Below are positions 9,749 to 17,922 of a DNA stretch of 64,000 nt, piece after piece; the stretch's first letter is position 1; each line of letters starts with the position of its first letter. The notes under the pieces were generated by a model, which saw only the letters and a list, made by a program, of their open reading frames with translations, was not told where the DNA came from and searched no databases. The translations under genes and the position numbers were made by a program. The stretch is from Reddybacter sp041277045 (GTDB lineage: Bacteria; Pseudomonadota; Gammaproteobacteria; Pseudomonadales; Porticoccaceae): NCBI GenBank assembly GCA_041277045.1, contig JBGFSY010000001.1, positions 806,001 to 870,000 on the forward strand. The letters run 5' to 3'.

Positions 9749-10156
9749 TTAGTGATCGTAGAGCGTAAAATCGAGATCAAACCAAAGAACAAAGAAAACA
9801 TCCCTTTGTCGATAGCCAACCATGGGGTTCATCCCTTTATATCTGAAGACCAAGAAATCACTTGCATCTTCAGTTATAAATTTTGGGATGGCTGCTTTGA
9901 TAGAAGATTTAGGTATCTTTTCTGTTCCTAAGCCGTGCCTGTCGAGCCCTTTTATTTGATTCCATGATATGGATTTTCTTCGATAGATAGCTTCAGAGAA
10001 CATCGCCTTATGTTCCTGATCCAAACTAGAAAGGCAGTACTTGCCTTTCTGAATTTTTTCTAAAGAAAATATTGGGGGGAGTTGATCGTAATTAATGGGC
10101 TCAACAGACTTAACTAAATTGCCTTGCTTAGGTCTCTGTCTTTTTATTCTGCCCAT
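9749..10156 (-). CDS. Small protein coupled to a Panacea gene, candidate PanT toxin
   Basis: I do not recognise the family with certainty. The 135-residue protein has a basic start (MGRIKRQRPKQGN), a middle with WNQIKGLDRHGLG, and an end, MVGYRQRDVFFVLWFDLDF, that looks like two paired beta strands of a compact nuclease-like or RelE-like fold. Its ATG shares a base with the stop of the Panacea-domain gene (TAATG). Genes in this position are commonly toxins neutralised by the Panacea partner. The toxin role rests on context. Base composition is more AT-rich than the flanks, which suits acquisition. Confidence 0.6.
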   Translation of the reverse strand: MGRIKRQRPKQGNLVKSVEPINYDQLPPIFSLEKIQKGKYCLSSLDQEHKAMFSEAIYRRKSISWNQIKGLDRHGLGTEKIPKSSIKAAIPKFITEDASDFLVFRYKGMNPMVGYRQRDVFFVLWFDLDFTLYDH

Positions 10157-10590
10157 TAATTGATTCTTGTTTTGAAATACTCGGTAATGCTCTGCTTAGG
10201 AATAACGCTAGCTTCAGCTTCGTGTTCAAGCCAAGGTGTTTCTTCATGTGTCATATTGCGTAATTTCCATGCAGAGTACTGTCCAAATACCTCAAATACC
10301 TCTTCAATTAACTCAAACTCATCCTTTGTAAGGGAGTCCTTATTATAGGCCTGTGCTGCTGGGATGTGATTACTGCCATACTGCTTGTATTGATGATAGA
10401 GATCTTCAACGACAGGGCCGTGAGTCCAAGCATAAATGTCCTCTAAAAACAAAGGGTTGTCGAATATCGCGCTGTGAAAACCCTGTGCGTAATACGCAAG
10501 TTTTTGAAGCTTTAAGTTTGAAATTCCGTCTCCATCATTGGAGTCGTCCAAATAGAGAAAGCATTGAGCAACATCATTTAAATTAGCCAT
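10156..10590 (-). CDS. Panacea (DUF4065) domain protein, candidate antitoxin
   Basis: The protein of about 144 residues carries the Panacea/SocA-type domain: ISNLKLQKLAYYAQGFH, then WTHGPVVEDLYHQYKQYG and a C-terminal MTHEETPW. Panacea domains act as antitoxins for many unrelated toxins and also occur in the proteolytic adaptor SocA. An in-frame ATG lies eight codons upstream, but the ATG at 10590 has a very strong AAAGGAGG at the right distance, so it is taken as the start. The downstream gene is coupled by a TAATG overlap, giving an antitoxin-first operon. IS30 debris lies just beyond. Confidence 0.85.
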   Translation of the reverse strand: MANLNDVAQCFLYLDDSNDGDGISNLKLQKLAYYAQGFHSAIFDNPLFLEDIYAWTHGPVVEDLYHQYKQYGSNHIPAAQAYNKDSLTKDEFELIEEVFEVFGQYSAWKLRNMTHEETPWLEHEAEASVIPKQSITEYFKTRIN

Positions 10591-10688
10591 AATACCCTCC
10601 TTTAATTTGATCATAGCTAAGATGAGGCGCGGATACTACCATAAGGCCTTATTCTTAGTCTATGTGACTGTTTTTATATACAGTAGGG

Positions 10689-10702
10689 AAATAGGGTCAG
10701 AG
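10689..10702 (+). repeat. GGGTCAGA-type dispersed repeat copy
   Basis: The sequence AAATAGGGTCAGAG matches copies at 34613 and 34650. A related GAGGGTCAGGTCTTGCA is at 10905-10921 on the other side of the transposase scar, so the pair brackets it. Such motifs are often seen near REP-associated (Y1) transposase relics in marine gammaproteobacteria; that link is from general knowledge. Confidence 0.5.
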
Positions 10703-10720
10703 GAATAGAGCAGGCCACAT

Positions 10721-10822
10721 TCAATCTACAAGTACACCACAAGCCTGCCTGAACACCTCGTAGGGTGTTTGGTAATTCAAACACTTTCTTGGCCTGTTGT
10801 TGAGTAATTTTTCGACACGGTT
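10721..10822 (-). pseudogene. IS30-family transposase C-terminal remnant
   Basis: The minus strand reads VEKLLNNRPRKCLNYQTPYE followed by VFRQACG and a stop. NNRPRK.L.Y.TP.EVF is the hallmark end of IS30-family DDE transposases. Only about 30 codons remain, with no catalytic domain and no recognisable terminal repeats, so the element is dead. It lies between the Panacea operon and the TRAP transporter genes and marks an old insertion. Confidence 0.75.
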
Positions 10823-10942
10823 AAAAAGTAAATAAGAAAAGTAAATAAGGACATCCATCTGAAATGCTAGCGACAAAAAATGAATGTGTGTAAAAAAGAA
10901 CAAAGAGGGTCAGGTCTTGCAAACAAGCATTTTTATCACGAC

Positions 10943-12307
10943 CTAATACACCTGTCCCGGCAACCAGGTAACCAGGCTGGGCCACAGGGCGAGCAGTAGT
11001 AGCACGGCGAGCTGTATACCAATATAGGGCATCACACCACGATATATATCGCTGGTGAGGACTTCCTTCGGCGCAACTCCGCGCAAGTAAAATAGAGCGA
11101 AGCCAAAGGGCGGTGTTAAGAAAGAGGTCTGCAAGTTAACGGCAATCATTATGCCGAGCCAGATGGGGTCGACGCCCATGGCGAGCAGGGCGGGGCCAAC
11201 AATGGGCACCACCACAAAGGTGATCTCGATAAAGTCGAGAATAAAACCGAGTATAAAAATAACCACCATGACCGCGAGGGTGGCACCCAGTGCACCGCCG
11301 GGGATGCTGGCAAACAGCGAGGTCACCAGCTCTTCACCACCAAAGCCGCGAAACACCAGTGAAAATATGGCGGCACCAATCAAAATCATAAACACCATGG
11401 CGGTAACTTCAACGGTGCCGTCGAGTACTTCTTGCAGGCGGTGCAAGGAAAGTTGGCGGCGCAACAGGGCGAGCAGTGAGGCACCAAAAGCACCGACACC
11501 GGCAGCTTCTGTAGGTGTGGCGATACCACTGAGAATGGAGCCGAGTACGGCAACAATCAGCAGCAGGGGTGGTGCCAGGCTCAATAATAAAGCCACGGTG
11601 CTGACCGACTCTTGTTCATCACCGGCGGGTGCATCTTCCGGCCGCAGACGGGCATAGAACATTATATAGGCACAATAACAGCCGACCAAAATCAGCCCGG
11701 GGATCACCGCCCCCATAAACAGGTCGCCAACCGATACGGTTTTAGGGGCAAAGATACCCATGCTCAACTGGGCCTGAGCATAGGCGGTGGAGAGAATATC
11801 GCCCAATAAAACCAGAGCAATGGAGGGCGGAATAATTTGTCCGAGGGTGCCGGTGGCGCAAATGGTGCCGGCGGCAAAGGCCGGGTTATAGCCCCGCTTG
11901 AGCATAGTGGGTAGAGACATCAAGCCCATGGTGACCACCGTCGCGCCGACGATGCCGGTGCTGGCGGCCAGTAGTGCCCCGACCATGACCACAGAAATAC
12001 CCAGCCCACCACGCACCTTACCGAAGAGTCGCGCCATGTTGTTGAGCAGGTCTTCTGCCAGCCGGGATTTCTCCAGCATGATGCCCATCAAAATAAACAG
12101 CGGGATAGCCACCAGTGTTTGATTGACCATGGTGCCATAGAGCCGATTGGGCAGAGCTTGCAGAAAGGCCATATCGAAATGACCGATGGCCGTACCGAAG
12201 GCGGCAAACAGCAGAGCGGTACCGGCCAATGAAAAGGCCACCGGGTAGCCGAGCAAGATCACCAGACAAACAGCGAGGAACATAAAGAGGGGGAGGAGTT
12301 CGATCAT
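10943..12307 (-). CDS. TRAP transporter large permease subunit (DctM type)
   Basis: The 454-residue protein is almost wholly hydrophobic, with about twelve membrane helices, and forms the transport channel of a tripartite ATP-independent periplasmic transporter driven by a sodium gradient. Family features include the GIPLFILMG-like segment, here AIPLFILMGIML, the ATGTLGQIIPPSI block, and a C-terminal LQTSFLTPPFGFALFYLRG. It follows the small permease gene by five bases. No solute-binding protein gene is adjacent, so the substrate (usually a carboxylate) cannot be named. Confidence 0.92.
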   Translation of the reverse strand: MIELLPLFMFLAVCLVILLGYPVAFSLAGTALLFAAFGTAIGHFDMAFLQALPNRLYGTMVNQTLVAIPLFILMGIMLEKSRLAEDLLNNMARLFGKVRGGLGISVVMVGALLAASTGIVGATVVTMGLMSLPTMLKRGYNPAFAAGTICATGTLGQIIPPSIALVLLGDILSTAYAQAQLSMGIFAPKTVSVGDLFMGAVIPGLILVGCYCAYIMFYARLRPEDAPAGDEQESVSTVALLLSLAPPLLLIVAVLGSILSGIATPTEAAGVGAFGASLLALLRRQLSLHRLQEVLDGTVEVTAMVFMILIGAAIFSLVFRGFGGEELVTSLFASIPGGALGATLAVMVVIFILGFILDFIEITFVVVPIVGPALLAMGVDPIWLGIMIAVNLQTSFLTPPFGFALFYLRGVAPKEVLTSDIYRGVMPYIGIQLAVLLLLALWPSLVTWLPGQVY

Positions 12308-12312
12308 GGTGA

Positions 12313-12837
12313 TTATTTGGTCGCTTTTAAAGAGGCATTTGCAGGGGAGCGCAGGATAGCGAAGGATTTAAGAAACTCACCAATGCCCTGCAATAGAAGC
12401 AGCGTCGGCATGATTAATAGCAATGACTTCAACAGGTACACCCAGGGCAGGCCAGCAGACTCGGCCGAGCGTTCATAAATAGCCCAGCTATTGCAGACGT
12501 AAGCAAAGCTCAGCCAGAAGATAAGCCCGCAGGTGGGCAGCAGAAAAAACACGGCGCCGAGGGCATCGACCAGTGCGCGGCGGCGTACTGAGAAGTGTCG
12601 ATAAAAGATATCGACCCGCACATGGCCGCCGCGCTTCAGGGTGAAGGCCGTGCCGAGCATAAAGGCGAAAGCGTGGAGGTAAATCACCGTTTCTTGCAGG
12701 GCAATGGAGCCGGAGCCCAATAAATAGCGGGCCACGACCACAAAGCAGGTGCAGAGCATCATCGTCAGCGTCGCCCAGGCGGTGAGCTTGCCGCAGAATT
12801 CGGTGAAGGTATCAATGGGGGAGTTGGCGGAAGTCAT
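12313..12837 (-). CDS. TRAP transporter small permease subunit (DctQ type)
   Basis: A 174-residue membrane protein with four predicted helices, first gene of the dctQ-dctM pair. It has the GHVRVDIFYRHF motif typical of DctQ after the second helix. It pairs with the large subunit downstream. The periplasmic receptor (DctP) usually lies next to these genes, but the neighbour upstream is the divergent pstS, so the receptor must be encoded elsewhere or has been lost. Confidence 0.9.
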   Translation of the reverse strand: MTSANSPIDTFTEFCGKLTAWATLTMMLCTCFVVVARYLLGSGSIALQETVIYLHAFAFMLGTAFTLKRGGHVRVDIFYRHFSVRRRALVDALGAVFFLLPTCGLIFWLSFAYVCNSWAIYERSAESAGLPWVYLLKSLLLIMPTLLLLQGIGEFLKSFAILRSPANASLKATK

Positions 12838-12938
12838 GGGGGAACCCGTTGAGTTTGCTTGGGCTTGTTAGGCCGGTTGATCAATTTACGCGATGAACAA
12901 AGGCCCTGATGCATTGATAGACCCGAGCAAGGTTGTGT

Positions 12939-12978
12939 TTGTCACAAAGCTGTCATGTTTTGTACATAGTCTTGTCAT
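12939..12978 (+). promoter_or_regulatory. Four-repeat Pho box before pstS
   Basis: Four 7-mers, TTGTCAC, CTGTCAT, TGTACAT and TTGTCAT, follow one another with exactly four bases between them, the 11-base period of PhoB sites. A plausible -10 element, TAGGAT, begins 10 bases after the last repeat, the normal geometry of a PhoB-activated promoter where the box replaces the -35 element. The PhoB gene is in this same window. Confidence 0.9.
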
Positions 12979-13040
12979 TTGCCCTCTCTAGGATGCGCGT
13001 ACTAGCCCCATCATTGATGGAAACGTCGCAGGAGACGAGC

Positions 13041-14141
13041 ATGAAAAAACACTCTAATTCAGTAGCACAACTAAAAGTCGTCGCCATCGGCTGTGGTATT
13101 GCCATGGCCCTCGCCAGCACACAGGCTATTTCAGCCTCGCGAGATTATATCAGCATCGTTGGCTCATCAACGGTCTATCCTTTCGCGACAGTCGTTGCCG
13201 AGCGTTTCGGTAAAACCACGCACAACCCCACGCCTAAAATTGAAGCCACAGGTTCAGGCGGCGGCATGAAGCTGTTCTGTTCCGGTGTTGGTACAGGCCA
13301 TCCTGATATTACTAACGCATCGCGCCGCATGAAGAAGTCTGAATTTGCAAAATGTCAGACCGCTGGTGTGAGCGATATTGTTGAAGTGTTGATTGGTTTT
13401 GATGGCATTGTCCTCGCCAACTCAGTTAAAACAAAGCAAATGAGCCTGACCCGCAAAGACATCTTTCTGGCACTGGCCAAAAATGTTCCCGCACCGAAGA
13501 GCATGCCGGGCCCGTTGACGACATCACAAACCCTGATCGCCAATCCCTACAAGACCTGGCAAGAAGTAAATCCAGCACTGCCCAATATAAAAATTGAAGT
13601 GCTTGGCCCTCCTCCAACGTCGGGTACGCGTGACGCATTTGCCGAGCTGGCTCTGGAAGGCGGCTGCAAAAAAATTAAGTGGATCAAGGCAATGAAGAAG
13701 CAGGACAAAAAAGCCTACAAAGCGCTTTGTCACACCATTCGTGAAGATGGCCACTATATTGAAGCCGGTGAAAACGACAACCTTATCGTGCAAAAGCTCG
13801 ATGCTAACCCCAACGCTCTCGGTGTGTTTGGTTTTAGCTTCCTCGACCAAAATGCCGACAAGGTTCAAGGCTCGCTGATCGAAGACCAGGTGCCGACTTT
13901 CGAGACTATCGCCGATAAGTCTTACCCCATCTCTCGCCCTTTATATTTTTATGTGAAGAAAGCCCACGTTGGCGTGGTACCGGGTATTGAAGGTTATTTG
14001 GCTGAATTTACCAGCGAAAAAGCCTGGGGTGAAGAGGGTTATTTAGCCGAGAAAGGCATGATTCCGCTGAGCGCTGATGTTCGGCGGGCCAATGGTGCTG
14101 ATATTAAAGCCCTTAAGTCGATGTCAGGCGAAGGCTTGTAA
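13041..14141 (+). CDS. pstS: Phosphate ABC transporter substrate-binding protein
   Basis: The periplasmic phosphate receptor of the Pst system. The ATG at 13041 is chosen because GGAG precedes it and it yields a clean signal peptide ending near STQAISA; an upstream in-frame ATG at 12933 would run through the Pho box. The mature part begins DYISIVGSSTVYPF, with the SSTV phosphate loop, then TGSGGGMKLF and GTRDAFAEL. The protein has 366 residues. A terminator hairpin after the stop probably lets pstS be made in excess over the permease genes that follow. Confidence 0.95.
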   Translation: MKKHSNSVAQLKVVAIGCGIAMALASTQAISASRDYISIVGSSTVYPFATVVAERFGKTTHNPTPKIEATGSGGGMKLFCSGVGTGHPDITNASRRMKKSEFAKCQTAGVSDIVEVLIGFDGIVLANSVKTKQMSLTRKDIFLALAKNVPAPKSMPGPLTTSQTLIANPYKTWQEVNPALPNIKIEVLGPPPTSGTRDAFAELALEGGCKKIKWIKAMKKQDKKAYKALCHTIREDGHYIEAGENDNLIVQKLDANPNALGVFGFSFLDQNADKVQGSLIEDQVPTFETIADKSYPISRPLYFYVKKAHVGVVPGIEGYLAEFTSEKAWGEEGYLAEKGMIPLSADVRRANGADIKALKSMSGEGL

Positions 14142-14160
14142 ATATGTGTAGTGATAGATA

Positions 14161-14191
14161 AAAAAGCGGCCTGCAAAACGGGCCGCTTTTT
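14161..14191 (+). terminator. Rho-independent terminator between pstS and pstC
   Basis: A stem AAAAAGCGGCC / GGGCCGCTTTTT with a loop near CTGCAAAAC ends in a T-run. Its position inside the pst operon suggests partial termination that favours pstS transcripts over pstCAB-phoU. Confidence 0.88.
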
Positions 14192-14238
14192 CTGGTTAAA
14201 CCAAAGAATAGTGTTTTGTAAGGGATCGGCTTTTTAAT

Positions 14239-15627
14239 ATGCAAACTTCAAATCTGATCATTGCCCTACTGGTAATGTCTGCTCTGGCCTACTTTTTTGG
14301 CTATCAGCGTTCCCAGGGGTTTGCCCGCCAGCTAGGTGGTGTGCGCAACTTACATTCACTGCCGACTTACTACGGCATGCGGGTCGCACTCTGGTGTGGC
14401 CTGCCCTCTGTGTTACTGCTTTTTATCTGCCTGGCATTTGAAGAGACCATCATTAGTAAAATGTTGCTGGCGGGTATCCCCGACGAGATTCGCCCGAGCT
14501 CTGTCGCCGAATACAATTTGTTGATGAACAAGATTGAAAATCTGGCCAGTGGTGCATTGTCGGCGGAAGGTGTTAGGCCCGCATTATTAGATGCCGCTGC
14601 CGCGCTGGGTTATTTGCGTGATATGAGTCAGCGTTTATTGACGGGACTTGCACTGTTAGTGGCGGGCGGCGGCGGCCTGTGGGGCTGGTGGCGCATGTCA
14701 GCCCATCTGCGTGCGCGCCAGCAAGTCGAAAAAATATTTAAAGGTTTTTTACTGTTGTGTGCCAGCCTGGCAATTTTCACCACGCTGGGCATTCTGCTTT
14801 CGGTGATTTTTGAATCGCTGCGATTTTTTCAGCAAGTGCCCTTGTCAGAGTTTTTATTCGGCCTGGAGTGGAGTCCACAAACGGCTATACGGGCTGATCA
14901 GGTGGGTGGTTCGGGTAGCTTTGGTGCAGTACCGTTATTTCTGGGCACGATGTTGATTTCATTTATCGCCATGACCGTGGCGGTGCCAGCGGGCCTAATG
15001 TCAGCCATTTATTTGGCGGAATATGCCGGCTCAAAAGTACGTGGTTTTGTTAAACCGACGCTGGAAATTCTCGCCGGCGTACCCACCGTGGTTTATGGAT
15101 ATTTCGCCGCATTAACGGTTGCACCTTTAATTAGAGAAACCGGCACCAGCTTTGGTTTATCGGTAACCTCCGAAAGCGCCCTGGCGGCAGGCCTGGTGAT
15201 GGGCATTATGATCATTCCCTTTATTTCATCTCTGGCCGATGACGTGATTAATGCCGTACCGCAAACCATGCGCGATGGCTCCTTGGCCCTCGGTGCAACT
15301 CATTCCGAAACGATTAAACAAGTGATTATTCCCGCCGCACTACCGGGCATTGTCGGTGGCGTCTTGTTGGCAGTATCGCGTGCCATTGGTGAAACCATGA
15401 TTGTGGTGATGGCGGCAGGTCTTGCGGCGAACCTTACCGTCAACCCCTTAGACACAGTGACCACCGTGACCGTACAAATCGTCACCTTGCTGGTGGGTGA
15501 TCAGGAGTTTGACAGCGCCAAAACTTTATCGGCTTTTGCCCTGGGTTTGATGCTATTTATGGTGACCCTGGGTTTAAATTTTATTGCCTTGCGTGTTGTA
15601 AAAAAATATCGAGAACAGTATGAATAA
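14239..15627 (+). CDS. pstC: Phosphate ABC transporter permease PstC
   Basis: An inner-membrane permease of the Pst phosphate importer. The 462 residues exceed the roughly 320 of E. coli PstC because of an N-terminal extension with extra hydrophobic segments and a soluble loop; this longer form is known in marine and soil proteobacteria. The ABC-permease loop contains GATHSETIKQVIIPAALPGI. It overlaps pstA by eight bases. It lies 97 bases after pstS, beyond a terminator. Confidence 0.93.
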   Translation: MQTSNLIIALLVMSALAYFFGYQRSQGFARQLGGVRNLHSLPTYYGMRVALWCGLPSVLLLFICLAFEETIISKMLLAGIPDEIRPSSVAEYNLLMNKIENLASGALSAEGVRPALLDAAAALGYLRDMSQRLLTGLALLVAGGGGLWGWWRMSAHLRARQQVEKIFKGFLLLCASLAIFTTLGILLSVIFESLRFFQQVPLSEFLFGLEWSPQTAIRADQVGGSGSFGAVPLFLGTMLISFIAMTVAVPAGLMSAIYLAEYAGSKVRGFVKPTLEILAGVPTVVYGYFAALTVAPLIRETGTSFGLSVTSESALAAGLVMGIMIIPFISSLADDVINAVPQTMRDGSLALGATHSETIKQVIIPAALPGIVGGVLLAVSRAIGETMIVVMAAGLAANLTVNPLDTVTTVTVQIVTLLVGDQEFDSAKTLSAFALGLMLFMVTLGLNFIALRVVKKYREQYE

Positions 15628-16906
15628 GCCACCTAACGCAAGCACTGAGCGCATCAGGAAAACACTGGCTAAACGCTACCGTGCGGAAAAGCGCTTTCGC
15701 CTCTACGGTGTTATGGCAATTCTTTTTGGCCTGCTTTGTGTCGCGACATTATTTGTCGATATTATTGGCAAGGGCCATGGCGCTTTTCGCCAAACCTATA
15801 TTCAGATCAGTGTTGACTATGAAGCCGATATTCTTGGCATTGTCGATATCGACGATGCCCAACAATTAGCCCTGGCAAATTTTGCTGGCGTGGTAAAAAA
15901 GAGTCTGCGCACGCGTTTTACCGATGTATCCGGGCGCAAAGAAAAGCGTCAGCTCTATCGGCTGGTCAGCAACAGCGCTGAGTACGCTCTTTCTGACCGT
16001 TTAAAAGCCGACCACGATTTATTGGGGCAAGCTGAAAAAATCTGGGTGCTGGCTGACGATGATATCGACACCTACTTTAAAAGTCTCAATAGTTCTGATG
16101 GCCCCTTTGTCGGTCGCACCAATGAGAAACAGCAAGGCTGGGTACAATCCCTGATGGATGCGGGGCAGATTGAACTGCGCTTTAATAGCAACTTTTTTAC
16201 CAGTGGCGATTCACGTGAGCCTGAACAGGCCGGTATTGGCGGCGCGATAGTCGGCTCCTTATTTACCCTGTTTATTACATTGGCTCTGTCCTTTCCCATT
16301 GGTGTAGCCGCTGCTGTTTATCTTGAAGAATTTGCGCCGAAAAATCGCTGGACGGATTTTATTGAAGTGAATATTAATAATCTCGCGGCGGTACCCTCGA
16401 TTATTTTCGGGCTATTGGGCCTGGCGATATTTATTAATTTTTTCCACGTGCCCCGTTCGGTGCCTATTATTGGCGGCCTCGTGCTGGCGGTAATGACCTT
16501 GCCGACCATTATTATTTCCAGTCGTGCCGCCATTAAAGCGGTGCCACCGTCGATTCGCGAAGCCGGTATTGGCATTGGTGCCTCGCCAGTACAAGTGGTC
16601 ATGCACCATGTGCTGCCACTGGCATTGCCGGGCATGTTGACCGGTACTATTATTGGCATGGCTCAAGCACTGGGTGAAACAGCGCCACTGTTGATGATTG
16701 GCATGGTGGCTTTTATTGTCGATGTGCCGGGCGGTTTCACCGACCCTGCGACGGTATTACCCGTGCAAATTTTTCTCTGGGCCGATAGCCCGGAACGCGC
16801 CTTTGTTGAAAAAACCTCGGCGGCTATTATGGTGCTGCTGGCTTTTTTAATTACCATGAATACCTTTGCCGTTATATTGCGTAAGCGCCTGGAAAGACGT
16901 TGGTAG
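15620..16906 (+). CDS. pstA: Phosphate ABC transporter permease PstA
   Basis: The second Pst permease, 428 residues. As in PstC, an extended N-terminal half with one helix and a periplasmic region (about residues 60-190) precedes the standard permease core. The core includes YLEEFAPKNRWTDFIEVNIN and the EAA loop GIGASPVQVVMHHVLPLALP, with the following GMLTGTIIGMAQALGETAPL typical of PstA. It starts inside the end of pstC and is followed by pstB after 61 bases. Confidence 0.94.
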   Translation: MNKPPNASTERIRKTLAKRYRAEKRFRLYGVMAILFGLLCVATLFVDIIGKGHGAFRQTYIQISVDYEADILGIVDIDDAQQLALANFAGVVKKSLRTRFTDVSGRKEKRQLYRLVSNSAEYALSDRLKADHDLLGQAEKIWVLADDDIDTYFKSLNSSDGPFVGRTNEKQQGWVQSLMDAGQIELRFNSNFFTSGDSREPEQAGIGGAIVGSLFTLFITLALSFPIGVAAAVYLEEFAPKNRWTDFIEVNINNLAAVPSIIFGLLGLAIFINFFHVPRSVPIIGGLVLAVMTLPTIIISSRAAIKAVPPSIREAGIGIGASPVQVVMHHVLPLALPGMLTGTIIGMAQALGETAPLLMIGMVAFIVDVPGGFTDPATVLPVQIFLWADSPERAFVEKTSAAIMVLLAFLITMNTFAVILRKRLERRW

Positions 16907-16967
16907 AAAACCACGAAGCGCTGTTTATCCCCGTTGAAAATGGTGATTTAACTTTGAGAGTAAAAAT

Positions 16968-17834
16968 ATGAGTGCCGCAACGATGAACTTAACTGCCCCT
17001 GACTCGCTAGACAACACCCTGGAATCAGCACTGGAACAGACGATTGTCGAGGCCACAGTAGGCACCCCCTTTGTCGATGATGCAAAAATACGCGTGCGTA
17101 ATGCCAGTGTTTTTTATGGCGACAAGCCGGCCATTTTTAATATCGACCTCGATATTGGCAAGCATGAAGTCATCGCCATGATTGGCCCTTCGGGCTGTGG
17201 TAAGTCGACCTTTTTACGCACCATTAACCGTATGAACGATACTGTTGATGGCTGCCGTGTGGAGGGTGAGTTTTTACTCGAAGAGGATAATATCTACGAC
17301 TCGAAAATGGATGTGGTGGAATTGCGTGCCAGGGTGGGCATGGTGTTTCAAAAACCCAACCCCTTCCCGAAAAGTATTTTCGACAATGTCGCCTACGGGC
17401 CAAAAATTCATGGCCTCGCCGGCAGCCGTGTTGAGCTGGATGAAATTGTCGAAAACAGTTTAAAACGTGCGGGTTTATGGGCTGAAGTAAAAGATCGCCT
17501 GCTTCAACCGGGCACAAGTTTGTCCGGTGGTCAGCAGCAGCGTTTGTGTATCGCTCGCGCCATTGCCATTAGCCCGGAAGTGATTTTAATGGATGAGCCC
17601 TGTTCGGCGCTCGACCCCATTGCCACGGCGCGCATTGAAGAACTCATCGCTGAATTAGCAGAAAATTATACGATTGTGATTGTTACCCACTCCATGCAGC
17701 AGGCGGCGCGAGTCTCCCACCGCACCGCGTATTTTCATCTGGGTAAGCTGGTAGAAGTGAATGATACCGAGAAGGTGTTTACCACGCCCGAACACAAGCT
17801 CACAGAAGCGTATATTACCGGGCGTTTTGGTTAA
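16968..17834 (+). CDS. pstB: Phosphate ABC transporter ATP-binding protein
   Basis: The ATPase of the Pst importer, 288 residues. Walker A is GPSGCGKST, the signature is LSGGQQQR, Walker B is VILMDEPCSALD, and the family-specific FQKPNPFPKSIFDNVAYGP block is present. The first 40 residues are an acidic, poorly conserved extension before the core begins at IRVRNASVFYGD. The protein also takes part in signalling phosphate sufficiency to PhoR through PhoU. Confidence 0.97.
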   Translation: MSAATMNLTAPDSLDNTLESALEQTIVEATVGTPFVDDAKIRVRNASVFYGDKPAIFNIDLDIGKHEVIAMIGPSGCGKSTFLRTINRMNDTVDGCRVEGEFLLEEDNIYDSKMDVVELRARVGMVFQKPNPFPKSIFDNVAYGPKIHGLAGSRVELDEIVENSLKRAGLWAEVKDRLLQPGTSLSGGQQQRLCIARAIAISPEVILMDEPCSALDPIATARIEELIAELAENYTIVIVTHSMQQAARVSHRTAYFHLGKLVEVNDTEKVFTTPEHKLTEAYITGRFG

Positions 17835-17860
17835 TTTTTTGCCTCGGTAAAGCCGCCCTT

Positions 17861-17900
17861 GTTAAGGCTCCCGTAGTTAAGGCTGCGCTACAGTTAAGGC
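17861..17900 (+). repeat. Three spaced GTTAAGGC direct repeats between pstB and phoU
   Basis: GTTAAGGC occurs at 17861, 17876 and 17893, with a degenerate fourth (CTTAAAG) near 17907. The spacing is 15 and 17 bases. The run ends about 20 bases before the phoU start. It may be slippage-derived or a leader element; no known regulator site matches. Confidence 0.5.
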
Positions 17901-17922
17901 CCCTCTACTTAAAGAGAATGTC

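Larger units (their letters stand above)
10591..10942. other. Gene-free accessory gap with transposon debris
   Basis: This stretch separates the Panacea operon from the TRAP genes. It holds the presumed promoter of the Panacea operon at its left end, two copies of a GGGTCAG-type repeat (10689-10702 and 10905-10921) and the tail of an IS30-type transposase. No intact gene was found. Confidence 0.7.

Noticed and set aside
12933..13040. Longer pstS start at an upstream ATG
   Set aside because: It would translate through the Pho box and -10 region and precede a complete signal peptide that begins at 13041 behind a good ribosome site.
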